Shown here: one piece after another, positions 1 through 12,800 of the stretch
Numbering within the stretch: position 1 is the first letter of the stretch
Layout: every line of letters starts with the position of its first letter
Translations under genes and position numbers: made by a program
The notes under the pieces: generated by a model
Database searches by the model: none
What the model saw: only the letters and a program-made list of their open reading frames with translations
What the model was told of the DNA's origin: nothing
DNA from: Kangiellaceae bacterium
Lineage (GTDB): Bacteria > Pseudomonadota > Gammaproteobacteria > Enterobacterales > Kangiellaceae
DNA length: 61,675 bases
Reading direction: 5' to 3'
NCBI GenBank assembly: GCA_026196875.1
Contig: JAPHTP010000022.1
Coordinates: 1 to 61,675 of the forward strand

Positions 1-1066
1 GCTCGTTAAATAATTCCACTAAGGTCTTCGGCTCACCGAAGTCTCGCTTGGTGTCATTAAAAGCTAACAGTTGTTGCTGCTCTGCCTCACTTAAATAATC
101 CAGTCGACCAATTTCTGTTTCCGGCTCCGCGACGATGGCTTCGCATAAAGCGATAAAATGACTCGCCATTCGATCAATAGTATTAGACCGATAAAGCTCA
201 GAGTTGTATTCAATTTGTCCTCTCAAGCCTTTAGCTTCTTCTCTCAATTCTAAAGTAACATCGAGGTTACTGACTTCACTTTCGAGCGGATACTGCTGAA
301 TGTTTTCACCCATTTCTACCGAAGCATTGTGAAGCACCATCATTATCTGATACAACGGGTGAACAGTCTTATTTCGGTGGGGCTGGATCAGATCTGCAAC
401 TTGTCTAAATGGGGTATCTCGGTTTTCATATGCTTCAAAACAGGTTTCCTGTACCTTTTTCAAAACATCAACAAAAGCATCATTACTCTGGACACTACTT
501 CTCAGTGCTAACCGATTGAAAAACGCTTTGGTTAGACTTTGAGCTTCACCGCAACTATGATTGGCAACAATTGCACCGACACAAACATCCTCTTGTCCCG
601 TATAGCGCTTTAACAATATTTTTAATACGGCTAAACAAACCATATAAAGTGAACACTCATTCATTTCAGCTAAAGACTTTAATTGTTGAGCTAGCTCACT
701 TTCAATGAGGAAACTATACGTTTCCGATGTCATTAACCGCCCTGCGGGCCGTGGAAAGTCTGTGGGCATATCCAGTGTCTCTGATAAGCCATCTAACTTG
801 TTTTGCCAATAATCTAATCGTTTTCCTATCCTTGTGATTTCTTCCTTATTCGCATTTGTGTCGCCTAAACTTTCTTCTTTTGAGCCCTGACTAAGCACTA
901 AATTACTTGTCAAGTCTTCAGCTAGCTGAGAAGCATTTTCAGTCAACCACTTGAGAAGTTCTTGCGGCAGTTCAGATTCGAGATCGCTCTCTCTAATGAC
1001 ACCGTTTTCTAATAGGAACTCAGTTTTTTCCAGACAAACTTTATGTAGCAATGATGAAGCAATCAT
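1..1066 (-). CDS. NRPS, N-terminal part: half condensation domain then adenylation domain (runs off window)
   Basis: The frame is open from the ATG at 1066 to the window edge (355 codons seen). The first ~75 residues are a linker. Then comes the C-terminal half of a condensation domain, starting at a YWQNKL segment followed by a PTDFPRP motif and ending near an EYNSELY segment. An adenylation-domain start (FNDTKRDFGEP, then LVELFNE) follows at the edge. The N-terminal condensation half, which carries the HHxxxDG catalytic motif, is absent. It is not in the gene before either, because that gene fills the upstream DNA with KS and carrier domains. The start overlaps the previous stop as ATGA (1063-1066), which implies translational coupling. 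The half-domain probably serves as a structural platform for the A domain rather than as a catalyst. Substrate specificity cannot be read because the A-domain core lies outside. Confidence 0.85.
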   Translation of the reverse strand, partial: MIASSLLHKVCLEKTEFLLENGVIRESDLESELPQELLKWLTENASQLAEDLTSNLVLSQGSKEESLGDTNANKEEITRIGKRLDYWQNKLDGLSETLDMPTDFPRPAGRLMTSETYSFLIESELAQQLKSLAEMNECSLYMVCLAVLKILLKRYTGQEDVCVGAIVANHSCGEAQSLTKAFFNRLALRSSVQSNDAFVDVLKKVQETCFEAYENRDTPFRQVADLIQPHRNKTVHPLYQIMMVLHNASVEMGENIQQYPLESEVSNLDVTLELREEAKGLRGQIEYNSELYRSNTIDRMASHFIALCEAIVAEPETEIGRLDYLSEAEQQQLLAFNDTKRDFGEPKTLVELFNE

Positions 1067-3816
1067 AGTGAACCTTCTTCAAATTCACCCAAGTCAGCAT
1101 CTTCAAACTCAGTGGTTAGTTCTTGCTTGTAAAGGTATGCATTAATAACCTCTGCAGTGTCGGCAACAGTATTTACGTCAAAGAACACTTTAAGAGGAAA
1201 GTTAGTATCAAGCTCCTTGCGTAAGATAGAGACAACTTGCATAGCTAATATTGAGTCTCCCCCTAACTCGATAAATCCATCATTTATGCTTATATTCTCA
1301 GCCTTTACATCCAATACTTCTGCCCAAGACCTGATCAATACCTTTTCGACGTCATTTCTCGGTGCGACATATTCTTTGCTTTTTTCAATAATTTTTGTTG
1401 TTGCTAACTTACTCTCTGGATTACTACTCTCCTTACTAGGTTCAGCATGAATTTCTTTTGTATTAACAGTTTTTAGATCTAGCCAATATTCTTTATCAGA
1501 AAAAGGATAGCCTGGAAGGGAAACTTTGTTAGCTCGTTTTTCCATCCATATTTTTTCCCACGGAACCTGAGCACCACATATCCACTGCTCGGCGATCTCG
1601 GCCCACTGAGATGAAAGGAGGCTCTTCTCTAAACCGGAATCATCTTCGTTTGATACACTGACTCTATTAGAATCTTGGTCTAAGATTGACAGGTCACCAT
1701 AGTAAATTCGTTGTTTCTGTAACGACTTAGAGGCAAGTGTTTTTGCACCGCTTAACGTTTTAAGTTTCTCCAGTAATTCTTCAACGGATTCGACAACAAT
1801 TGCTAAGCGATATGCTAACTCTTCTCTCCCTGTTTGCAGTGTATAAATTAAGTCAATAAACGATAAATTTGATTCCGTAGCGAGGAATTCAATATAGGAC
1901 TTTACATAAGCTTTCAGTTGAGTGATATTCTTGGCCGATAGAACAAAGAGATGTTTTTCGTTAATAGTATCAGATTCATCTCGGATTCTACTCATCAAAT
2001 CATCTTGGTATTCCTCAAGCAAGATATGAAGATTCACACCACTATCAGCAAATGAATTAACGCCTGCTCTTATTCTAGTTGAGGCATCACTACGGATATT
2101 TTCAAATAAAATTGTTTCATCAGCGAAGTAAAGAGGATGTGTCAAATCCCCAATATCTATAAACTCGTTTACTTTATTTTTAGTTATTGTCGCAGGGAAG
2201 CGCTTATTGTAGAGAGAAAGCGCTACTTTGATTACGCTGGCAATTCCACTCGCAGGCTCTAGGTGTCCAATGTTACCTTTCAAGCTCCCCAGACCGCAAT
2301 GCTTTCTACTTTGAGTAGACTTATCAAAAACGCCTTTAATACCTTCGAATTCAAATGAATCTGCCCACTTGGAAGCATATCCGTCGAGTTCGATATAACT
2401 GATATCTTCTGGTTTTATGTCTGCCTTTTCATAGCATCCGGTAATCACGTTAGTTAAAGATTCATATTTTACATCTGATAACGAGTTAGACTTTCCTCTG
2501 TTATTTTGATGGCAAGACTTGACCACGCTATAAATTCTATCTTGATCATGAATTGCGTCCTCTAATCGCTTTAATACCACTACGGCAACGCCTTCTCCTC
2601 TCGTAAATCCATCGGCAGCGTCATCGAATACAGCACATTTTCCCGTTGGTGAAAGCAGTCCATATTGGGATTCACTCACATAGTCATCAGCAAATAGGTT
2701 TAAGGAAACACCGCAAGCCACCGCCAAATCACTCTCTTTATTTAACAGAGAATAATAAGCACTGCTGATCGCGATTGCTGAAGAAGCACAGTTAATATTA
2801 ATTGCTTCACTTGGGCCACAAAAGTCGTAAAGAAATGATATTCTATTTGCAAAGTAGTAAGTTTGACTGGCAGAACCAAAGTGAAGGGAGCGCGAAACCG
2901 CTTCCTGGTTTTTTCTTAGAAAATGTTCGTACTCAGCGTACTCGTAACCGACGAAGACGCCGGTGTTAGAACCTGCAAATTTTGAAACATCTAGTCCGGC
3001 ATCCTGAAATGCATTGTAGACTTCCTGATAAAGGAGTCGTTCTTGTGGATCGATCAAATTTACATCATCAGAGGGTATACCAAAAAAATCGGGATCAAAG
3101 GATTTGACGTTTTCAATGAGCGCCCCCCATTTAGATATCGTCTTATTAGCGGCACCATCCTTATCATAAAATAACTCTGTATCCCATCGTGATTTTGGGA
3201 TCTCTCGAATACTATTTTTCTTATCAATTAGATTATTCCAAAACTCTCGATGATTGCCAGCTTCCGGAAACTTACATGCTATCCCAACAATGGCGACCTC
3301 ACTTTGCTTACTTCTAGCACTAGCCTCGTTTTCTTTTAAGCTAGACAAATTATAATGAGCAGCCAACTCATCAGAATAACCTTTAACTAAATGCTCAACT
3401 AAATCTTCTTTGGAAGAAAAACTCTTCCTTTGTATATCTATCGAGTAGGTTTTGCTAAGAAAGCTTGAAACTTTGTCCAGATCAAAGCTGGCTTTGTTTT
3501 CCTGAACAGAAATTTCTTCGCTAGCCTTCGTATTAAATTTGCTATTAGTATCGGGGAATGCTTCCATATCGAAGTAGTTTTCTTCAATATGCTCGACCAA
3601 TTCCCTAATTGAACTTAAGTTCATAAATTGCGCCGGCGTAACTGAAATATTCAGTTTTTTAGATACTTTGCTGATTAGGTTCATTGCCGCAATAGAGTCG
3701 ACTCCGAAGCTTGAAAACTCAGCATCAATATCCAGCTTTTCAGGAGGAATTTTAAGTATTTCTTCAATAATTTGAGTAATACTTTCAAGTACACTAATTC
3801 TGGAAACATTTTGCAT
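1063..3816 (-). CDS. ACP-KS0-PCP bridging protein (non-elongating ketosynthase)
   Basis: This 917-residue protein links PKS to NRPS. Domains in order are an ACP at about residues 5-75 (Ser near 40 in GVDSIAAMN), a ketosynthase at about 173-600 with its flanking subdomain, and a PCP at about 815-885 (LGGDSILAMQ). The KS keeps the nucleophile Cys343 (NCASSA) and the GHLE histidine. The HGTGT motif is replaced by DGYAS, so the first catalytic histidine is Asp478. That is the usual mark of a condensation-incompetent KS0, which passes the chain on without elongating it. The N-terminal ACP completes the module whose KS ends the preceding giant protein; only one base separates that stop from this ATG. 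The next gene overlaps this one by four bases. The expected path is chain from KS to ACP, transfer by KS0 to the PCP, and then the NRPS. Confidence 0.9.
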   Translation of the reverse strand: MQNVSRISVLESITQIIEEILKIPPEKLDIDAEFSSFGVDSIAAMNLISKVSKKLNISVTPAQFMNLSSIRELVEHIEENYFDMEAFPDTNSKFNTKASEEISVQENKASFDLDKVSSFLSKTYSIDIQRKSFSSKEDLVEHLVKGYSDELAAHYNLSSLKENEASARSKQSEVAIVGIACKFPEAGNHREFWNNLIDKKNSIREIPKSRWDTELFYDKDGAANKTISKWGALIENVKSFDPDFFGIPSDDVNLIDPQERLLYQEVYNAFQDAGLDVSKFAGSNTGVFVGYEYAEYEHFLRKNQEAVSRSLHFGSASQTYYFANRISFLYDFCGPSEAININCASSAIAISSAYYSLLNKESDLAVACGVSLNLFADDYVSESQYGLLSPTGKCAVFDDAADGFTRGEGVAVVVLKRLEDAIHDQDRIYSVVKSCHQNNRGKSNSLSDVKYESLTNVITGCYEKADIKPEDISYIELDGYASKWADSFEFEGIKGVFDKSTQSRKHCGLGSLKGNIGHLEPASGIASVIKVALSLYNKRFPATITKNKVNEFIDIGDLTHPLYFADETILFENIRSDASTRIRAGVNSFADSGVNLHILLEEYQDDLMSRIRDESDTINEKHLFVLSAKNITQLKAYVKSYIEFLATESNLSFIDLIYTLQTGREELAYRLAIVVESVEELLEKLKTLSGAKTLASKSLQKQRIYYGDLSILDQDSNRVSVSNEDDSGLEKSLLSSQWAEIAEQWICGAQVPWEKIWMEKRANKVSLPGYPFSDKEYWLDLKTVNTKEIHAEPSKESSNPESKLATTKIIEKSKEYVAPRNDVEKVLIRSWAEVLDVKAENISINDGFIELGGDSILAMQVVSILRKELDTNFPLKVFFDVNTVADTAEVINAYLYKQELTTEFEDADLGEFEEGSL

Positions 3817-3817
3817 G

Positions 3818-6800
3818 CTATTCTGCCTCTTCCAAAAATCGAGTTAAATCAGTACTAAGGAGAGCTCTTAATTCCTGCAAACGGTCTTTGCTTTGATTTG
3901 AATTAGAATTTACCGGCGCATTGTTTCGCTGAATATTATTGCTCGAAATATTTGTTTGTGAGCTATCAAACCAGTATCTATCTCTTAGAAATGGATAAGT
4001 TGGAATACTAATCCTGCGCGGCTTTAACTCGCCATAAAGCTTGTCCCAATCAATGTCGAGCCCCTTGACCCACATATCAGAAAGGCTTGAAAGCTTATTG
4101 CTTTTCATCAGTTTCTCAACCAATGCTTGTTTAATATCTTCGTCTTTACTTATTAAACTAATGCTTTCTTTGTCATCCTTTATTGAGCCTTGACATATAC
4201 CTTCACCGCTTTTTTGTTCACTAATAAACCGTTCTATTCGTTGAATTAGCTGTTCTGTTGAGTTTGCAAGAAAACTCACTCGGTATTCCATCGGTTCTCT
4301 TCCAACTTGCAATGTATAGGCTAATGAATCCAGTTCTATCGAATTCGACACACCAAGTTTTTCGACAAGGTAACTGCGTAGCTCTATTGCTTTTTGACGA
4401 AGTTGCTCAACTGATTTAGCTGAAAGCGGGAATATGAACTCCGAAGCTTTTTCGTTGGTAATTAAAGAACGCTCCTGGTTTAAAGACGGTTGGAACTCTT
4501 CCAATATAAGGTGGGCATTAGCTCCTCCGAAACTAAATGAGCTAACACCAGCTCTTCTAGGCAACTCTCGTTCGTCGTCTCCTACTAATGGTTCCCACTT
4601 CTGGGTCTTACCGTGGATATAGAAAGGACTATTATCGAGTCTTATATGCGGATTAAGTTCTTCAAAATGAATATTGCCTGGGATTGTTTTATGCTTCATC
4701 GCTAACAGCACTTTGATAACACCGGCAATCCCAGCTGCCGTTTCTAAATGACCAATATTAGTTTTGACCGAACCTATTCCGCAGAATGATTCTTTTAGTT
4801 CTCCCTGGCTATCTCGCTTTTTGATCTCTATAAAAGCTTTCTTGAGTGCATTAATCTCCACAGGATCACCCAGAGGCGTACCAGTTCCATGAGCCTCGAT
4901 ATAGCTTACGGTGTTAGGGTCGACTTTAGCTTTACTGTAAACGTCAATAAGCAACTCTGCTTGTGCATTAGGATTCGGCGCTGTCAGTGAAGTCGCATGA
5001 CCGCCATGATTGACCCCGGTACCTCTTACAATACCGTAAATATGGTTACCATCTTTGAGTGCTTGTTGCTGTGTCTTGAGAAATATAGCCCCGGCCCCTT
5101 CTCCTCGAACATAACCGTTAGCGCGCTTATCAAAAGTTTTACATCGACCGTCTGTCGCGAGCATACCTGCATTTCCAAAAGCAAGGTATAGTCCGGGACT
5201 AAGCAACACGTTTACTCCTCCGGCAATCGCCATATCACAGCTACCACTTTGTATCGCTTCCACCGCCCTATGTACTGCGACTAAAGAGCTTGAGCAAGCA
5301 GTTTCAATTGGCTCACTAGGTCCATGTAGATCAAGAAAGAATGAAATTCGGTTAGTTAATATTGAGTGAGTATTTCCCGTTGACGCGTAAGCCACAGCGT
5401 CAACATTACTTTCGCGCATTAGATCTAGATAATCTCGGCCGCCGACTCCGACAAACAAGCCAGTTTTAGTACCGGCCAAATCAGACGCTTTATGACCAGA
5501 ATCTTCAATCGTGTGCCAAACTGTTTCAAGGAATATCCTTTGCTGCGGATCCATTAACTCTGCTTCCATCGGAGAAATCCCAAAGAAGAATGGGTCAAAT
5601 TTATCTACGTCTTGCATAAATCCGCCCCATTTAGAATTGGTCTTGTTTTTCTCCTCTAATGGATCCCCGTCATAGGCTTTCCAATCCCACCTGTCAGGTG
5701 GAATTTCCGAGATTAGATCTTTCTCTGCTTTTAGATTTAACCAAAACTCTTCAGCATTTTCGGATTGTGGCATAACACAACTGAGACCAACGATTGCAAT
5801 GGGAAAACTTGCTGATAAATCGTTTGAGCTTCTGAAATCTAATATCGATAAATCTGCTTCCCTAGTTGCGCCAATGTTGTTTACAAACTGGTCACCAGGT
5901 TTATGCTCTTCTAAATAATTCGGTTCCGTGTGTTCATCCAAACCAGAAACTGTTGATGAAGCGACATTCTCAACCAGGTCGTCAGAGAAGTACCCTGCTA
6001 ATTGCTCTTGGTAGTTTTCCCCCAGATATTCGCTGAGTGAATTCAAAGTTGGATATTCAAAGAAGATAGCTGGTGTTAAATCAAGTTCATAACGCCCGTT
6101 CATTTCTCCAAACAACTTGCCCAAGCTAATTGAATCAAGTCCGTATTCACTCATATCAATATCTGGTGAAAGTTGCTCTTCATCGAGCATCAAAGTGTCG
6201 GCGATCATTCTCAGTAAGTCTTGCTTAACGAGTTTTCCGATTTGCTGAGAACTTGTTTGCATGCTCGCTCGTTCCTTAGGAAGTGACTCGCTTGTCTTAT
6301 CTAAGTTTTGAGGTAATTTTTCAATCATTACTGATTCACTAACCACTTTAGGTGGTTGAGGTAAGTCCACTTCAGCTACTCCGAGCATTCTTCTGATCTT
6401 ATTCAGCTCCCCTTGCATTACCATAAATTGACTTTTTCCACTAACCACCCCGTTAACAAACGATTCCAGCCCAATCTCAGTTTCAAGCGTATGAATTCCC
6501 ATCATATCTTTGAGGAACGCTTCCATTTGTTGCGTAATACCCATACCGCCATCTTTCCACAGCGGCCAATTAATAGAGATTGCATTTCCTTGACGTTCTT
6601 GTTGAGCTTTAAGCTGATTGCGTCTAACAGCAAAATTGTCCATAAAGCTATTCGCATACGCGTAGTCAGTCTGACCGGCATTACCAGTAATTGAAGTCAT
6701 TGATGAAAATAGACAAAAGAAATCTAGCTCTTCCGACTTTGTTGCTTGATCGATATTTACGGTTCCAAAAACCTTAGAACCAAATACAGAATCGAGTTCT

Positions 6801-9800
6801 TCGAGTGTTTTATTTGCTATCAACGAATCCTGCAATATTCCAGCGCTATGAATAATTCCGTTGATAGATGTGAATTTCTTCTTTGCTGTGGCCACGAGTT
6901 GGTTAACATCATTGAGCTTCGATACGTCCGCTCTTACATACAATATTTCTGCTCCGTTAGATTCAATTTCCTTAATGCGCTTTTTATGACTATCAGACAA
7001 TATTGAACGTCCCGACAGCACAAGCTTAACTCGAGCTTGCTTAGCTAGATATCGAGCGAAGATTAATCCTAACCCTCCTAACCCTCCGGTTATTATGTAA
7101 CAACCATTTTCTTTAAGTGGAAGATTGGAAACAGTAGGTATTTCAATTTCGTTTACCTCTCGGATATAACGCTTATCACCAATGTAGCGTACTTCAAAAT
7201 CGTCTCTTGTTCCTTCCTGTAATTCCGAAATAGCGCTTTCAATAATTTCTGTTGGATTAATGACACTTGAGAAATCATTATCGAAAAGTTCAATAGACTT
7301 GAAGTTGTATCTTGAGTTCTCCAAAGTCAAACACTTACCAAAACTCGCCATTGCAGAGTGCTGAGGTTGTAGGTTCTCATTATCATTGGCAAAAACATAA
7401 AGTATTTTTATCTTTTTTAACGCAGTAACTTCTGGTTCCAGCAACTTATTTAAGTCATCGAGCTTTTTCTGAGATTCCATTAATGCTCTACTAAGATACA
7501 GCAAAGATACCACTCCGTTTCTCAGACCTTTTTTCAACCTGTTTTTGTTACTATCAAAGTCGATTTCAGACCAGAGATGAAGAATATTCTGAATTGGGAT
7601 CTTTCTTTCAATTAAGGATTCTATTAACTTAATATAATCTTTAGGTTCCCCTGGATTAATTTGATATACATCTTCAGACAGTTGCTGATACTTAGCCGCC
7701 ATGCCAACTAAAATAACATTTGAGGATTTCGAACCATTCCGGCTCAAATATTCTTTTAGTGAAGAGCTTACCAACTCTGTTTGATCGAAGACAATAAAGC
7801 CTTCTTTATTACTAGGAGAGTCTTCGGTAGATTGGGTTGACGACTCCTTCCAAACACTCTCGAAGTATGCTTGCTTGCGGTTAGTTTTGAAAATTCCTGT
7901 AGATAAGCTTTGATTACTCGCTTGGGTTGCAGATTGAAAAAATGGGCGAGACACAAAATCCTTCATTATGACTAGAACTTTTCCATTTTTATCCAAAAGA
8001 TGGAAGTTAGCTTTCAAAAGATTAACGTCTTCTTTTAATTCCTCTACCCCCCAAGTTGCGTAGCCATAATGTAGATCTTTAAGTGGATTGAGTATTACAA
8101 CCTCACCTACAGAAACAGGCAAACTCAATGGAAGTTCCATTCCAACTTTTTTCAATAGCCCCATTGCTGTATGCAGGGAGCCATCCATTAGCGCAGGATG
8201 AAGCCAAAACTCCTCAGCACCAGCGTTCAAATTATCAGGCAGTTTAAGAATTGATAGCGCTTCTTGTTTCGTCGCACAGATCTTTTGTACGATTTGAAAG
8301 CTCCTACCCAGTTTCAGTCCCTGTGAGTTTAAGTATGGATAAAGCTCTTCGGAACTAATCACCGTTTCGGAACATCTATGCTTGATACCCTCTATATCTA
8401 ACTTATACGGAACTTGTTGTTGATAAGAAAAACTAAGCTCTCCGGTACAATGTGTTATTGGCTTATCATTAGTCGGCGTTTTGACTTCAAACATCACACC
8501 TTGATGGTTCGCCTTTACAGAAGTCTCAATTTTTCGCATATCTTTGGTAAAGACAATTGGTCTCTCCCACTTCAAGTTTCTTATCACTCTAACAGGGGTC
8601 TCAGCAGCAAGTTCGCCAGCCACTCTAGCCATCTCCATATAGGCAACACCAGGTAAGATCTTTTGCGTTTGAACAATGTGGTCTGCGAAGTAAAATTCTT
8701 CACCGGAAAACTGGGTAACAAACTTTTGTTCTTTTAAGGTAGAGGCATTTTCGTGAACGAGATGATGAATTGGCGAAATATCTGAATCTCCCACCTTATT
8801 GGATTGTGGTTGGCCTTGTTCAACACCGGGCTTAGAAATCCAGTATCGATCTCTAGCGAACGGATAAGTGGGTAAAGATATTCGTCTTACTTTTTTGTCA
8901 GTGTAAAGTTCCCCCCAATTGACTATACTTCCGTTAACCCATTCCTCTGCGAGCTGTTCAAGTTGTTCTTCCAGAGCTGCGCCAACCAACTTTAAACTGC
9001 TCTGCTTTTCTTTACCTTTTGTTTTTAAGGTATTTCCTCGATACAAATTATCGATATTTATTTCATTATCTAGATATCGGGTTAACTTGTGCTTTAAGTC
9101 ATCAATGCTTGCCACAACAATTGCAAGCCTATCTCGCATTTCATCTCGCCCTACCTGAAGAGTATAGGCAATGTCTGCTAATGCTTCTTCTCTTGCATTT
9201 AAATGCGATAGTAATACAACTGCATAGTCTTTTAATCTCTCTTCATTCTTAGCGGATAAAACGATCAACGCTGCAGTCTCGTCCAGGCTTTCTTTCTCGG
9301 ATATTGTTGGCAGATATTCTTCAAAAACGATATGAGCATTGGCTCCACCAAAGCCAAATGAACTTACTCCAGATCGTCTCGGTAAACTCTCTCCCTTTTC
9401 GTTTGTAACCGAATTCCATGGTACAGTCTTGTCAACAATGTAAAACGGACTACCCTCAAGCTTGATGTATGGGTTGAGTTCTTCAAAATTGATCGATGCC
9501 GGTATTTTTTTATGTTTTATAGCAAGCAAGACCTTGAATATACCTGCAATTCCTGCGGCTGTTTCTAAATGCCCGATGTTGGTCTTTACTGATCCCAAAC
9601 CACAATGGGGCTCTTCAGCAGGCGTCCTATTGTATTTTTTGTACATTTCGGAAAACGCTTTTTGTAGTGCCTGAATTTCTATGGGATCACCTAAGGCGGT
9701 TCCTGTTCCATGGCATTCAATATAACCGATTGAAGATGGATCTATATCCGCTTTCTCGTAAGCATCTAATAAGAGATTAGTTTGTGCATTCGGATTAGGC

Positions 9801-12800
9801 GCAGTTAATGTAGTAACCTTTCCACCGTGATTCTCAGACGTAGCTTTAATCAACGCATAGATGTGATTTCCGTCCTCTTCGGCTTTTGCCAAAGGTTTTA
9901 TAAAAATCGCTCCTGATCCCTCGCCTCTGACGTATCCATTTGCTTGCTTGTCAAATGTCTTACATTTTCCATCGTTACTAAGCATTCCCGCAATGCCGAA
10001 TGAAATGTAAACCGATGGAGAAACCATGACCTGAACTCCACCTGCAATCGCCATCTCACTACTTCCAGTATGAATTGACTCAACAGCACGGTGAAGGGCT
10101 ACAAGTGAACTAGAACATGCAGTGTCGAAGGGCGCACTTGGTCCGGTAATATCGAGTAAGAAAGAAATCCTGTTGACTAATACTGAATGTGTATTACCGG
10201 TAGAAGTGTACGCGTCGATCCCAATATTTTGTCGAGTAATCAAATCAGAGTAATCATTGGTAGCTACCCCTACAAACAACCCGGTTTTGGTGCCAGCCAG
10301 ATCAGAAACTTTTTGCCCCGAGTCCTCAACTGCCTTCCAAACAGTTTCTAGAAATATTCGTTGTTGTGGGTCCATCATTATTGCTTCGCGAGGCGATATT
10401 CCGAAAAACAGCGGATCAAATTTATCCACCTCTTTCATAAAACCACCCCATTTCGAGTTGGTTTTATTCTCTTCTTTCAGCGGGTCGCCATGATAATCTT
10501 CCCAAGCCCACCTATCTTCAGGAATAACACGAATCATGTTTTCTGCATTTTCTAAATTATTCCAAAATTCATTTAAATCATCGGATTCAGGCATCACCCC
10601 ATGCATGCCAACAACAGCAATTGGCTGTTCTTTAAAGCGATTCTCCGGTGAGAACTTAACACTGTGAGGCCCGCCAGTGTGTTGCTCCTTTGAGTTCGCA
10701 GATGACTTCCAGCCTTTATCCAGGACCAGTTTACTTTCTGAGGGAGCACTCTGTTTTTGAGCAACAGATTCATTGGCCGGCAAATCATTTTGTCCCCCTG
10801 CTGCCTCGCCAAAGTGAAACCTATTTGTTAGTTGCTGGTGCTCTACTGCCAGGTGTTTTGCGATCTCTTTTATAGACGGATACTCAAAAAACAAGACAGG
10901 CGTAACATCTAAGCCGTATTTTTCGTTAATTAAATTTGCATAAGTGGTCAATCCTATTGAGTCGAAACCCAGGTCGAGCAGTATCTTGTCTAAATCCATA
11001 TCCTCAGGATCTAACTTTAAGAAATCCATAACCATTTGTGCGAGTTCGTCCTGAACCATTAGTGCGAGATCGCTACTTGCACCATCCTGACTTTCAACTT
11101 GAGCATTCGCTTGTTGAGTCGTAACCGCTACTTCATTTGATTCGCCAAGTCCCCATGCCTTCTCTATTTTCTGTTTGTCACCCTCCACGATAATGAACTG
11201 AGTCTTTGCACCGTTGAGACCTGTTTCGAATGCCTTCACACCGGTTTCTGTTCTCAGAGGATGAATTCCTAAGTTCTTTTTAAAGAACAGCTCTGTCTGC
11301 TCGTCTAACTTCATTCCGCCGTCAGCCCATAGTGACCAATTTATGCTTAACGACTTACCGTGTCTTTTGCCAGCTATCTGTAGTCTCTCACGCTGTTTGA
11401 CGAAGGAATCCATATAGTGATTAGCAAAACTATAGTCACATTGACCAGCATTTCCTCCAACAGCGGCCATTGAAGAAAATGTTACAAAGAAATCCAGTTT
11501 TAAGTGTTTCGTCGCCTCATCCAAGAAGTGGGTTCCATAAACTTTCGGACCGAAAACAGCCTCCATTTCAGGTTTTGTTTTATTCTTAATATATGAATCT
11601 CTTAGAACACCGGCGCTATGTAATATTCCGTTTAACCCACCAAACTTGGATTGACTCTGTTCAATTAGACGCTTGACTTCAGAAGGGTTTGAAATATCGC
11701 ATTCAAGATAGATTGCATCTCCTCCTAGTTGCTTAATCCGCGTTAACTTGTCTTCAGTATTTTTTGACACAGCGGAACGACCAACTAAGATGAGTTTAGA
11801 CTGATGCTCTTTCGCTAAATGTTCAGCAAATATAAATCCTAGTCCTCCGGCACCGCCGGTAATTAAATAAGTACCCTGCTGCTTTATACCAGCATTTGCT
11901 GTACGAAGCGTTTCTGACTCAGCAATATCAATTTCTTCAATATCTCTTACATACCTTTTCTTATCCTTATAGCGAACTACCGTCGATGGGACAGAATTAA
12001 TATTTGACTCTAGAATCAAGATTTGCGCTAACCTATCAAAATCCCTCTTCTCTGACTCGAATTCAATAACTTTGCTCAACACTTTGGAGTTTTCTATCTC
12101 TAGTGTTTTGGTAAAGCCGGCGATAGCTTCTTGATGTGGCAGTAAATTATTTTTTCGGTGTGAGAAGAAGTAATTTAGAGAAATTTTGTTAACTAGCTTT
12201 TGTTCAGCCAATGATTTAGACAATGAAAGTAATGCATAAACACCAGTTTCCAGGCCATCGGAAAGTTTTTCCTCAAGATTATCGTCAGTCGTCTCCTCTA
12301 TATCTAAAGTGCCATCAAAACATAAGTTCTCTAGATCCCAGCCCCTAGAACTTAAAGAAGTGAAGAGTAAATTGTAGTCTTCTACCCTTTGCGGATTAAT
12401 TAAAAAACGACTTTCATCTAGCTGCTTAAACTCCTTACCAAAATTCGCGAAAACTAACCGCCCGTTTGGCTTCCCAAGACTTTCCAACAGCTGTTGGCAT
12501 GCTTGATACAATGCCTCGTTATCAGTAAAAACCAGTATATTTTTTCCAGCTTCAATACTTTCAATAGCCGGTATTGAAGTCTCCTCCCAACTAAAGGAAT
12601 AGTACAGTTCTGAAAACTCAATATCGCTAGCTTTTTCTGAAGGCTTTTCGTGTACGTCAGTTAAGGGAACGCCGATAGACTCCTTAATCTTAACAAGCAC
12701 TTTACCTTCACGATTTAAGACAAATACATTAGCCTTCGATACTTTTGAGTTAGGGTCTTCAATTTCCTTCACATAGGTATAACACTCATGCTCTAGAGGA

